From Liquidambar formosana (lineage: Eukaryota > Streptophyta > Magnoliopsida > Saxifragales > Altingiaceae), in contig CM077831.1 in assembly GCA_039720395.1 (NCBI GenBank), positions 3,142,003-3,206,002 on the forward strand: a DNA stretch of 64,000 nt, given 5' to 3'. Shown in pieces: positions 22,951 through 34,269 of this stretch. The notes under the pieces are model-generated. The model made no database searches and was not told where the DNA came from. It saw only the letters and a list, made by a program, of their open reading frames with translations. Both the position numbers and the translations under genes were made by a program. Every line of letters starts with the position of its first letter. The first letter of the stretch is position 1.

Positions 22951-25249
22951 TATATGGCTAGAAGTTACTGATAATGTGCCTTTGTCTTTATTTTTTGCTA
23001 TAATAACTTCTTGTTCTGCTTTGGTTCTTGTTTTTGCTTTTCACTTTATGATACTTTCTCAAGGCTTGGACCTATGAATACTGAATTGAAGCAACGGAAG
23101 GTTGGGGTTCGTGGAAAACGTGTTAGGTCGACTGAAAGTTCTCGGCCTGAAGAGGTAACATCTTTTTCCAGCTTACATTGAATGTTTACTGTTATTGACA
23201 TTAGGGAATGGCATGGCTGTGCATGTAGAATTTGTTCTCATATAAGAGGGAGTGGGAAAGACCTAGTCCTTCACTGAGATTCTGTCTGGTTATAGGAACA
23301 ATTGCGCTAAAGGATTTCTTCAAAATTGTTTTCTCACTTGGAAGCATAATGATTTTTTTCTTCTTCTTGGAAGTATACCATATTGCCATGCTATCTGGTT
23401 TACTTCCAGATAATATTATGTCAATTGCCTTTGATAGGCAGTTGAATTTCGTTGATAGCCATTCTTTTTATAACTCATTGTTAAATATTGGATTGTCAAT
23501 GTTCCTCCATTTAAAACTCAAAATTTTCACCTCTTTTCATGACTCTTTGTTAAATATCACTTGTTAAGAGCGCCCCCCCCCCCATCCTTTTCAAACCTGG
23601 GCCATATCTAGTCTCTTTTCTCTTAAGTGAACTAAAGTTTAAATCCAAAATGAATTGAAAATAGAATTCTACTAAACTCATAACATGATGAAATGACATT
23701 TAAGTTCTAATAATTGATTCATCCACTAGAGTTTGCATTTACATCCATCTTTTGTTCATTTGTACCAGCTTGATGATACTGGGAAAGATGAACGAACTGA
23801 TACTAACAAGAATATGGCAACCATGTTTGAGATATTGAGGAGGAAGAAACGTGTCAGGCGTAAGAGTTTATTTCTGAACAGAAAGTCTTTTGCACAGACA
23901 GTGGAGAATTTATTTGCTATGTCTTTCTTGGTTAAAGATGGACGGGCTGAAATAGTAGTGGATGAGAACGAATCTCATTTAGTTTGTAAGACACATTCCT
24001 TCCAGACATCTGTGGCTTTAGTTTCACCCATGCTGCTGTTTTTATATATTGTTATTGGCTTTCATTTTTTCAGCACCAAGGAATGCTCCTTCTGCCAATT
24101 CAGTAATGTCGGGCGAGGTTACCTATGGCCATTTTGTATTCAGATTTGATTTCAAGGATTGGAAGGTGAGGAACAGGAATGCAAACTACAAATGTTAATA
24201 TAAGGTTTAATACAAATACTGATTTTTAAATGGGAACTACTCATCATGAGGCCCATCTCAAATTTAAAAGCATGGGTTTTTAAGCTCCTCCAACTGGAAA
24301 TATTGCACTTGGTTAGTGGTTATGGATGTGCTTATTTGGGATGTTGTAACTTGTAAATGCCAAGAAATTATTATTTAAGATGATTGTTGATGATAAAAAA
24401 AAAAAATGAAGATTTTCAATTTTTCTTATTTTATAGAAAAAAAAAATGCTACAGAAAATATAATTAAAAAGAAAAAAAAAGGTCTAAAAAATTCCTCAGT
24501 AAAAACACGTAGATCAACTGTAGGTTCAAGGTTAGCTTCATTTGTGATTATGTTGTGACCTCTATTTGTGGGCAAGATGTTAAAAACTAGGTGTCGGCAA
24601 TCAGACAGATTCATAGGCTTTCCTTTGTTAAATGTGGGTAATGATCTAGCCCTTGGTCAGTGTATTTGTCCTTTTGATTTTTGATTTTTACTTATTTGTT
24701 ATTAAGTTTATTGGTTTCTATATACCTTTTTATGTTAACTTGCAATGTTTTCTTCAAAAAAATTTCTCCTGAATTACTGATATGTTATTTGTAGTTAATG
24801 ATGGACATGGTGCCAATTGGAGAGGAGTTGATGCCGCAAAGGGAATGGCCTAATGGCATCCCTGGTTCTCAGGCAGGCCAGTACACTACAAGAAAAATGA
24901 GTATTAACAACGTCATATTAACGGCGTGCGCATATGATATGCCGTCAATAAAGTTATTTACGACGTGTCAAAATTAAATGCTGTGAATGCAGGGAGAAGA
25001 GACCAAATTAACGGTGTAAAAAGAAAGCACGCCGTGGATAAGCTATTTTACGGCATTGTTTTGCATGCTATTAAATGTTGTCAATTTTCACGGCATGCTA
25101 AAATCATTTTCATGGCTTCTCAAAATAAGCGCTCGTGACTGGGAAAATTACGCGGGGGATTTTTTTTGGCTACATTTTCGCTCTTTTGTTTCGTACTTTC
25201 CCCTTTTTCATATTTCTATCTCAACTCCATTGTCACTGTAGAACGAAGG

Positions 25250-25820
25250 GAAAGAACTAGGGCTCTTGCTCGGCTGAAGATTTGGGGTGATTTGGTGTTG
25301 AATCTTTGGGGCAATTTGGGGCGATTCGGTGCTGAAGCTTTGGGATAGTTTGGGACGATTCGGAGCTAAAGCTTTGGGGCAATTTCTCACGGTACTCTCT
25401 TTCTCTTCTCTCTCTGTCTGGTTTATGTTTTCTTATTTATAGAAATGGCTAAGTTGTGTAAATCGATGAGGGGGCGTGAATGGTTGGGTTCCATTTATCG
25501 TGAAATCAAAGAGCTTCCATTTATTGTGAAATCAGTGAAGATGAATTCTCAGAAACCCTAGAAGTTGGATTCGAGTGATTTGAAGTGGTGCTCTTCGTTT
25601 CTCATCAGCGATGGTGAATCTCAAGGTCCTTTCTCTCTTAATGTATATTATATATTTGATTTTTTGTTAAATTTGTCTTTTGATTTCAAGTCTTTTGTTC
25701 TCAATCTCAAAATCGAAGCTTTTCGTCTTTCTCAATCTCATTCTCAGGAACCTTAGGAGTTGGATTTGAGTGATTTGAAGTGGTGCTCTTCGTTTCTCAC
25801 CAGCGATGATGAAGCTTAAG

Positions 25821-25875
<55 letters not shown>

Positions 25876-26110
25876 GATATTTTTGTTAAATTTGTGTTCT
25901 GATTTCAAGTCTTTTGTTCTCAATCTCATAAATTGAAGCTTTTTTGTCTCTCTCAAGCTCATTTTTAGAAACCCTAGAAGTTAGATTCGAAGTTGTGCTC
26001 CTCATTTCTAACTAGCGACCATCGTTTGGCTGAAGTGATCCTCTCTATTGTGTTTTGATTTCAAGGTTTTTGTTCTAATTCTCATAAATTGGAGTTTCTC
26101 TATCTCTCTC
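25250..26110 (+). repeat. Tandem repeats inside the CACTA element
   Basis: Three units of about 200 bp start at 25553, 25748 and about 25970, each beginning RAACCYTAGRAGTTRGATTCGA and containing GATTTCAAGTCTTTTGTTCTC; the second holds a CT/TA microsatellite (25822-25874). Just upstream, 25275-25390 has shorter repeats built on TTTGGGGCAATTTGGG and GCTGAAGCTTTGG. Reading frames across the array are not conserved, so it is probably non-coding. Confidence 0.7.
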
Positions 26111-27806
26111 AGTCCGTCTGTTCTATAATTTCAAACTTTTTTTTGCTATCAATTCAAATTTAGTAGAATTTTTATGTATTGATTTTATGTTCTGCTCTTT
26201 TGAAATTGATTTTGTTTTGTAAATTCTTTTATTGAATGAAGTTGGAAGTTCTACACACTATTCTCTCTCCTTTGAGATTGTATGAACTTTGATGTTCTAA
26301 TTATTTGCAAAAATTGGGGGTGGAGCTCAAAGCTACCATGGGTGGAATCTTCGCTCTCTACTCCTATTCACTCTGCTCTCTCTCCCACTCTCTACCAGTC
26401 TGTCTATGCTCTCGGCTATAGAAGGCCCCTTCCACCGTGAACCATCCCACCGCTGCTTTGGTATGCATAGTTAATTTTGTTTCGGTGCATATTTGCTACT
26501 TCTTGCTTCAATAAAATTTTTGAGTTATTGATTTTGGGGTTTCTATTGTTGTAAATATAAGTTGCATGTAAATATTAATATGGATTTCTCTCTATTTGGG
26601 TTTCTCTGTAAGCAGGACTTGTCATTCATTAGATTTTTTTGATCCTTATGTGTGTTGATTGTTTATTTTTCTACGAATCCATGGGTGGTTGTGTCAAAAC
26701 AAAACTAGGCTTTCTTCTCTTTTGCTTCTCATTGGTGCTCCTTCATTGTTGGAACAAATTGCAGAATTTTGCTTAAGAAGTTGCAAATAAATGACTAATT
26801 CTATGATCCAGAAATGAAAACTCACCTAAATTCTGCAATTTGTTTTTGGTTTCTGGGATTATCTGGAATTAATATGAATTTGGAACTAAAAGTAGCAAAT
26901 GTGGGGAAAAAAAGGTCAGAACAGAACATAGATCACTAGGAAATTCAGCCATTATGTATTAATCAAGGAAAAGTGGAGATGTATGTTGGTTTAAAGGGAA
27001 AAAGGGAGAGAGGGAGTGAAGAGGGTGGCGTTGAGGGGGTGATGAATGATTTAGTTTTAGGATATCTCAATGGGGGTATATATTCCATTACTTTTGTATT
27101 GTGAAGGATCTTTGCGGGTACTATTACCAAGGCACCCAAAAGTCATTACCCCTCACATGCACATGAAGAAGGCTTTAAATTACTTAGCTAAAAATAAAAT
27201 AAAAAAAGTGAAAAGAAGGCTCTAAATTTAGAGAGAGAGAACAGGGAGAGAAGGGGGGTTGGTTCTAGAAAGAGGGGTTTCTTCCCTTTACTAGTTTGTC
27301 GATCTGGATGGTTAAAGATTAGAGTGAGTACAAAACTACAATTTGTCTAGTATCAGTGCCAAGTGCCAAGTAATTAAACTAACCCTTGTATTTGTTCTTA
27401 GAAAACTATGCTGACAATTATATATAGTAATGAGTTTTTGTTATTTTGCTTATGGTTTCTTTTTCCCATGATAGGCTAAGAAGTTTCTGAGAAGAATAGA
27501 ATCATCTGTAGTTTTAAAGGGTTTTTTGTTTCCTTATTAGATGATTCTTACAAATTGTAAAACATTTAATTTTCATCTAAAGTATAGTTGTAACACTGGA
27601 AATACCTTCCTGTAATACCTGTCTCTATGCACTTTCATTACTTGTGTTAACAGAGGCAGTGCTGGTCCATGATTCTTCTCAAATATTGTTTACTTTCAAA
27701 TTTTCTAACTATATTTATTTCCTTGTAAGATGATAATATCTCTAATTAAGGAGCTTTTACTATAGAACCGTCCGCTAAGTTGACAAAGAGAGTTGTATTT
27801 TTGTAG
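26111..27806. other. CACTA interior without a recognised gene
   Basis: AT-rich, with leader-like CT tracts (26340-26460). It may be intron or 5' sequence co-captured with the TYW1 fragment that follows, but no exon motif was recognised. Confidence 0.35.
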
Positions 27807-28204
27807 GTGTTAAAGTAGAGCAATTATCAGGGGGTCTCCCCGGCATTGTGCCTTGTCACTTGTTGGTGAACCTATTATGTATCCAAAGATTAACTCACTT
27901 GTTGATGAGCTGCACCGGAGGTGGATTTCTACTTTTCTTGTAACAAATGCACAATTCCCTGAAAAAATTAAAATGTTGAAACCTATCACCTAGGTTTGCT
28001 GGCTTTCTTTTCATCCTTCTAAGAAAAATAAAACAACAAATGACACACATGGTAATGATCCTTGTGGTATTGATTATTTACTTGCATACTAATTTGACTA
28101 CTTTTGACACATGCAGTTATATGTGAGCGTAGATGCTGTAACAAAGGAAAGCTTGAAGGCAATTGATAGGCCACTCTTTGGGGACTTTTGGGAGAGATTT
28201 GTTG
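27807..28204 (+). pseudogene. TYW1: Captured TYW1 fragment (wyosine tRNA synthase), two exons with intron
   Basis: TYW1 is a radical-SAM enzyme making the tricyclic core of wybutosine in tRNA-Phe. Exon 27807-27993 encodes SPRHCALSLVGEPIMYP, VDELHRRWISTFLVTNAQFP and KIKMLKPIT; exon 28117-28204 encodes LYVSVDAVTKESLKAIDRPLFGDFWERF. The intron 27994-28116 is retained with acceptor ATGCAG, so this was captured as DNA, not as a processed mRNA. Damage: a frameshift before SPRHCALS and TAG in place of CAG (Gln) at the end of the first exon. Only the C-terminal part of the radical-SAM domain is present. It cannot encode an enzyme. Confidence 0.87.
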
Positions 28205-29066
28205 GCAGTATTTTTATTTTTATTTTTATTTTTATTTTTTGGATCTTAATGATTAAGCTAAAATAATATGACATTAAATCTTTTCTAATCATAAATGAAC
28301 TATATTAATATTAAAGAGAAGGGAGAAGTCTCATCCATTTGAATGTGTTTTGGGGTGTCACATTGGTAGCTCTGATTTCTTCTCCATGATCCCCAAATTA
28401 GTACCCCCACTGTCCCAGTCTTGGCTACACATGTTTATAACTTTATTCCCTTCCCATAGGGCCCTTCTTTAGATTTTTGGTTTCACATACTTTGCTTATT
28501 CTACAATAAGAATGTTGTGTAATGACATAAACTTTTGTCTTAAAGGAGTAGAGGTGCTTGAACATGACATGCAAGAGATGTATACATCTGCCATTATAAT
28601 TTGCAAGATGCATATATAGAGCTCCTTACAATGCATGTTCTAACATTGGTTGTTAAGTTTTAGTATCTACTGCAAGACTTTTTCAAACCAGGAAAATCTA
28701 TCATGCATGAACTATCTCTATGCCTCATATGTGATAGAATATTACTCACTTCTTTGCTTTTAGTTTGTAACAGTACAAAGCAAGAAACTGTTGTGAATTA
28801 AAAAAAGAAAAGTTCTGCAAATGGATCTAATGAAATTTACTAGAAATGCTTCCAGTTTCATATGAAGTTTCCCATAGATGGGATTTTAAGTTTATGTTGT
28901 TAGCTGGTGACAGTTTATTTGGATTATAAGTTTATGTTATTAGATAAAAAGCTCATGATGATTATTTTTTTTTTTTTGCAGGTTTCAGTAGGGTCGTTTG
29001 TCAGAAAATCAGCAGCAAGCATGTTGTTTTTTGTTGTCATTTTAACTTTTTTAGCATGTTTGGAAT

Positions 29067-29099
<33 letters not shown>

Positions 29100-29180
29100 G
29101 GGTAGCTACATTATTTTTTTGGGTGCGTGGAATAACAAAGGATGAATGATTTTTTTGCCTTTCTCAACCTGTTTGGAACG

Positions 29181-29213
<33 letters not shown>

Positions 29214-29824
29214 AAACCCACAAGAGAAACCCCTGAAGAAGCTAGACAAAATACTTCCCTGCCCGCACTGTTATTATTGAAATTCTCAGATTTCTTTTTG
29301 AGTTCAGTTCTTAAACTTTCAATTCTCAGCTCTGTTATTATTGAAATTCTCAGTTATGACTTTTTGCAGATCTGACGGGTGTCCATACCCTCTAAGTGAT
29401 TGAAGATACACCTTCTTCGCCGTCGCCGTCCTCCGTCGTCAACAGGTAATACTTGTCACTCTCTCTCTCTCTGGCTTGTATTCTTGGACGATAGAAACCC
29501 TTTTTTTTTTTTTTTTGTTTTGTCTAGTATTTTCTTTTTCCACATATCTGAAATCTAGGGCTTGGGGGTGGTAATATGATGTAAGATGAATTGTGGGGTT
29601 TGAATCATAGGGTTTTATAAATTATCTTACCAGACAGTGGGTAATCCCCTCTCCCTTGCATTGTTCTCCACTGTCTAGATAATATTATCTGAATCTGGTG
29701 TATTTTTCTACTTGTTCGAATACATTTTGATATGTATTAAAATAGGAAAATGGAAATGGTCCAGAATTTGGAGAAGCCACACCTTACTATTATAGCAGCA
29801 AACATAAAATTTAAAAAATATTCT
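28205..29824. other. CACTA interior: intron-like and leader-like DNA
   Basis: Contains T tracts (29071-29098, 29180-29206). At 29360-29445 an acceptor-like TTTGCAG precedes a GC-rich CGCCGTCGCCGTCCTCCG segment ending in CAACAG/GTAATA, resembling a captured 5' untranslated exon. No protein domain was seen. Confidence 0.35.
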
Positions 29825-30475
29825 TGTTTGAGATCCTGCACAACACTGAGCAACGCCTCTACATCTGGGTGTAGGAACCTCAAGTCCGTATCATGGAATC
29901 CAAGGCATGTTTTGTTTTGAAGTTCTCTTTATCTTATCCTCCATAACTAAAAGCCCCTTTAGCCATCTGAGCTGTAAATTTTGAAATAAATGATCCTGGT
30001 CTGTCCCAGTTTCTTCACTGGAAAATATAGGGCTTAATTTAAAATTTTTAAGCCGTTCAAAATCATCTTTGAACTTTGAACACTCTGATTTTAATACAAA
30101 GACTTCTTTTTCCAATTCTTCTCCTGAAGCAATCTCGGCAGCAAGTTGCTGGGCTAACTTCTGTGTTTCAACACCAATTTCATCAGCATGACTTTATAAA
30201 GAGCTTACCTCTAGCTTAAGCTCATAAATAGATGACTCAGCTACTTCCAAGCTTCCTCTAAGCCTACTACTGTTCTCTTCATAAGCAATTGCCAAGTCAT
30301 TATCCATGGAATAGTTTGACCCCCAGCCAGGAACCCAAGCATTATTCCCCTGTCCCAAAAAACAATGATCAGATGGGTCTCCTTTCTCTGGCTGAGGGCT
30401 TTGACTAAGGGAATGTCCACCTAAATTGCCAGATATTATACTCTTAAGGCTATCAATTTCATGTATGTGTACTAT
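29825..30475 (-). pseudogene. Captured fragment of an NT-C2-type coiled-coil gene
   Basis: Minus-strand translation from 30475 gives SLKSIISGNLG, GNNAWVPGWGSNYSMDNDLA, SLEVAESSIYELKLEVSSL, HADEIGVETQKLAQQLAAEI, EVFVLKSECSKFKDDFERLK and TDQDHLFQNLQLRWLKGLLV. This series matches, from memory, the large plant coiled-coil proteins annotated as myosin-like or sporulation-specific-15-like with an N-terminal C2 domain. TAA replaces a Gln codon after EVSSL, a frameshift separates FKLSP from the preceding segment, and another follows MEDKI. It reads as one exon piece of a much longer gene, captured by the CACTA in the orientation opposite to TYW1. Confidence 0.75.
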
Positions 30476-31799
30476 CTATGCTAGCTAGCAAACGACAGGT
30501 GATGGTCATTCCAACAATATAAAGGCAATTAGGAGCCTTGGTGTAGCCAACACTGTGGTTTAGGGGCACCTTAGCAGTGCTTTCTGTCTAGCCTAGGAAA
30601 AAGAAAACAGACACAACGATTGTTCTGTCTTTAAGGAATTCAGAGCATAACTTTCTACAGGAACATCTTCTCAGAGTACCACAAAATTCAATTTAATTCT
30701 ACAATGATCTTTTTATGTGTTTCATGTGTTTTATTTTTGCATTTGAAAAACAGTAGGACTAGGAAAGCTTCAGTTGCTATTATTCAACCTTAAGATTCAC
30801 TGTCATTGCCCAATGGAGAGAGATACTTACAATTGGTTTTGGTCTTAGAAAAACCCTACAATTGGGTTGTTAGATGCATTTTACAAGTTCTACTATTAAG
30901 AAACTATTGTAGTAGTGTACAAATTCTTAAAGCTAGCTTCTTTTACTTTTGCTTATTGCGTATTCTAATTCACTAATGCTAGATTTTATTTGTATGCTCT
31001 ATAAGTGTTAGGTCTTGGTGAGCTATTTTTTTACTTTTTGATCAAGTCTTGTGATTTTCTTTTGACTAATATTGGTAGTGCTTATATCCATTCTTTGGTT
31101 TATGTGTTCTTTGATGTTCACTAGTTTAGTAATATGATTAATATTTCTTTCCACCCGTAACAAAAAAATATTTTGTTCTTTTTCCATTTCAGGGACATTT
31201 GGTTTGAGCATCTTAGCAGGTCTTCTAGTTGTTGAGCTTGAGGATTAGTGTTGGGGGCTAGTGGGAGACGGCGGCAGTGTTGGATGTTTTGATATCATAC
31301 ATTCTCCCTTTTTGAACTTTATTTTGACATTATATAAATTTTGTTAGTTTAGTAGACAAACAATACTTAAACTTTATGGCTGGATGCCTAAATGTTTGTT
31401 GAATTGGGTTCAAATCATAGGTATGGATGGTTGTTTTGTGACTTTTGATTGTGGATTCACTTTGGAAAAAATGATTTTGATGAATGATATTTTGGGAACT
31501 ATTTGACTATTGGATATTCCTTTCTTTCTTTTTCTTCAATTTCTAATACTCATTTCATGTGGGGTTTAATGAAATAAGGAACTCTGCCTTTTTTTTTTTT
31601 TTTTTTTTTTTTTATAAGTTTGTATGTAAGATTTCTATTAGATTATTAGTATTGCTACAGCTAGCTACAGATGCCCATTTCAACTTTATTGGTTTTGCAT
31701 TTTAGGTCGTTGAAGCATGGTGTATTGAATGTCAGCTATTTAAGAAACAAATAATAATTAAATTAATGCTGTGTAGATCATTCTGCCATGAAAAGTCAG
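30476..31799. other. CACTA interior, right part
   Basis: No gene recognised. Poly(T) at 31589-31613; otherwise AT-rich unique-looking DNA leading into the right subterminal repeats at about 31800. Confidence 0.35.
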
Positions 31800-32962
31800 T
31801 TACGGCATATTTTAGAGAACATGGAACAACTTTTCATGGCATGCAGATGCATGTCGTTAAAAAGTATTTACGGCTTGCGTAAAATGCCGTGGATAGCATT
31901 ATTCACGGCATTCTAGTGCATGTCGTTAAATAGTATTTACGGCGTGCATAACAATGCCGTACATAATTCATTTACGGCGTATCTAAAATGCCGTGAATAA
32001 GGTTATTCATGGCATTCAGTTGTATGTTGTTAAAAGTCATTTACGGCATGCCTAAAATGCCGTGAATAAGGTTATTTACGGCATACAATGTACGCCGTGG
32101 ATAACTTTGACTTTCCACGGCATTGCACCTAACAGCGTACGGATGTACGCCGTGGAAAGTCATTAATGGCGTTTTTTGCACGCCGTAAAAGCCCAATTTT
32201 GTTGTAGTGGTACCAGATGATTCTCAAGCAGCATTTCATACAACACCAATCAAGAAACTGTCTAGGAACCGTGGCCTGGTCATACAAGAACAATTAGTTG
32301 TAGAAGACTCTCCAGAAATGGATGATTCCACTCTGATTCGTAAGTATAAGCATAGGCTTCACTGAGGAATATGCTCATTATAGAGGATGCCTAGTGACAT
32401 GTATGTTTCCTTTTTTGTTCAGCTAGTTGCAAACTTACATTAAATTATGAAATTGTGGTGTATATAGTTAGGTACATCCTACATTTACCTGCTTTTCTAG
32501 TACCATTTTGTAGTACATTTCAGTCTGGCCGGTTCTAACTCTGGGCTGGTTTTTACTTTTTTTGAGGTTCTACTCAATGTAACAATGCTTTTTGTTGAAT
32601 TTGAGTTCACTAATTGAAGTTGATGATGATTCAAGTACATTGTCTCTTATATATATATATATATCTATGTGATGGATTGGTAGTTGGAGGTTGAACTTTA
32701 CAATACCATATTAATTGATTATTCAAATAATTGGTTTTTTTTTTTTAAAAAAAATAAATATTTTGAGAATTTCTTATCATCTAAAGCTGAACCTGATGAA
32801 GAAACCACTAGCCTTTGTTAAAAGCATTATTGTAAGTTCTAATGATCTGTTAGCCATGTTCTTTTGTTTGTTAAAAAGGCAGTCGTGACAGTCATGTAGC
32901 TTTTGGAATATGGAAGTAGAAAAATGTTGGTAAAAAATGACGAGTTAGTAAGTTAAAGATCA

Positions 32963-33184
32963 ACCAACAAGACTTGGTTTGGCGGCAAGGGGGTGGGTTG
33001 TAAATTTAGACATCTTGGTTTTGAAATCAGTTAATTTCTCTTGATTTGTTATTAGCTAGGGTTATTAGTTCGGGTGTTCAACGACCTTATGGGATGGTGG
33101 CTCTACATGGAAAGCAGGGATTAGTTGGATTTTGATAGTTCAGACATCTCATTGCTCGGCAAAAAAATAAAAAAATAAAAAAAG
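32963..33184 (+). repeat. SINE with perfect 12-bp target duplication
   Basis: AGTTAAAGATCA stands on both sides (32951-32962 and 33185-33196). The body begins ACCAACAAGACTTGG, has a box-A-like TGGTTTGGCGGCAAGG and a box-B-like GGTTTTGAAATC, and ends in AAAAAAATAAAAAAATAAAA. Length, pol III boxes and A-rich tail together fit a tRNA-derived SINE. It lies downstream of the NSE4 remnant. Confidence 0.8.
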
Positions 33185-33196
33185 AGTTAAAGATCA

Positions 33197-33873
33197 CAAA
33201 TTCATCTGAACTCATTTCCAAAAGGGTTGTCTGAAGCAGAACTGTTCTCATAGTATGAATTTGCCAAAAAAAAATCAGGTGGGTGCTGACATGCTAATGA
33301 GTGAAGCCACAAACCAAAATTAAAAGTCACCTGATGGCCGATGTCACTACATTATAGCAAAGGCACAATGCACAATTTTCCTCCTGAAATTTGTGGAATT
33401 GTTTTCCAAAATTTTTTGGAAACCTACTTTTGAAATTCATGTGTCCATCTGTCACGGGGCTAAATTTAACACCATCTGAGGTTGATTTTATGTTTACCAA
33501 CACTTTCCATTCTTTCGATGAAGCATTTTTTTCAGAGGGTGACTGGGATTGAATCTTCTACCTCCACACCTTTAATAATGCGGAGTGATACTAAACCTTT
33601 TTACTGTTGCCCTTGGACCACATCTGAGGGCATATTGTAGAATTGCAGAAGCTATAATTTCAAGCTTACACAGAAGGCTTTCAGCATTGTAGATTCTTCG
33701 GGCATATTACTTACTCGAGCACTGGAAATGACTAGGCCATAGTGACATTTGTAGATTTACAAATTCGAACTCCAGCAGATGGGGCTTAATATGAGTTGAA
33801 CTTGAGCTCTAAATGAAGCTTGTTGAGCTAACCCCAAGCCCACCTAAGCCTAGCTGGCTCACTATTTTAGATT
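33197..33873. other. Intergenic; no gene recognised
   Basis: No conserved motif in any frame and no clear repeat structure apart from its right edge, where the target duplication of MITE A begins. Confidence 0.4.
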
Positions 33874-34261
33874 GGGAACGGCTATTGCAACCCCACTTTT
33901 TTATCACTCATCTTTTAGGTTTTTAAGGTTTTATGCAAAATATAAAAGGTTTTTACAAAAAACAGATTGCGTTGTCTGCTGGAAAACATCATTTTGAACA
34001 ACTTTGTAGAATAAAGTTTTTCCAAAATCTATCGTTTAGATAAACTTTTTAGCTATTTATAGTCTTTATGTTATTTTTTGCCAAAAGATTTACTTAAACG
34101 AAAGACTTTAGAAAAACTTTTTTCTGCAAAATTGTTCAAAATAATGTTTTCTAGTAGGCAACACAACTGGTTTTTGTAAAAACCTTTTATATTTTGCATA
34201 AAATCTTAAAAACTAAGAAGGTGGGCTTTGATAAAAAAGTGGGGTTGCAATAGCTGTTCTC
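33874..34261. mobile_element. MITE of the GGGAACGGCTATTGCA family, copy A
   Basis: 388 bp that fold along their full length. The left end GGGAACGGCTATTGCAAC is complementary to GTTGCAATAGCTGTTCTC at the right. TTTTAGAT flanks it (33865-33872 and 34262-34269). An 8- to 9-bp duplication and long TIRs point to a Mutator- or hAT-related MITE. Confidence 0.88.
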
Positions 34262-34269
34262 TTTTAGAT

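Larger units (their letters stand above)
24884..32209. mobile_element. CACTA (En/Spm) transposon, non-autonomous, inserted in NSE4
   Basis: The left end is CACTACAAGAAAAATG and the right end the complement of CACTACAACAAAATTG; the 3-bp target duplication GTA lies at 24881-24883 and 32210-32212. Subterminal regions are packed with short motifs of the ACGGCATGC / GCCGTAAA / GCCGTGGATA type in both orientations (24905-25110 and 31800-32195), the binding-site architecture of CACTA elements. Within 7,326 bp I see no TNP2-type transposase, but I do find fragments of two host genes and a tandem array. It must have been moved by a transposase supplied elsewhere. Confidence 0.93.
22358..32339 (+). pseudogene. 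NSE4: NSE4 (SMC5/6 complex kleisin), broken copy
   Basis: NSE4 bridges the SMC5/SMC6 heads in the nuclear DNA-repair complex. Exons, by splice sites and match to plant NSE4: 22358-22612 (FADVEALLDIANTLMTSVKS ... GVTPSDFV), 23064-23154 (LGPMNTELKQRKV), 23769-23985 (KNMATMFEILRR ... NRKSFAQTVENLFAMSFLV), 24074-24165 ([15 protein letters not shown] ... FRFDFKDWK), 24795-24883 (MVPIGEELMPQREWPNGIPG) and, beyond the CACTA insertion, 32210-32339 (TPIKKLSRNRGLVIQEQ). The first exon has TAG just after VKS and a 1-nt insertion near 22573 that shifts the frame before the conserved GCCTM. N-terminal exons and the last exon were not found. The frame also changes across the CACTA junction. It could be a decayed duplicate with a functional NSE4 elsewhere. 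Confidence 0.88.

Noticed and set aside
24884..32209. CACTA transposase gene
   Set aside because: None of the TNP2 or En/Spm ORF2 motifs was found between the ends; the open frames inside are short or belong to captured host fragments.
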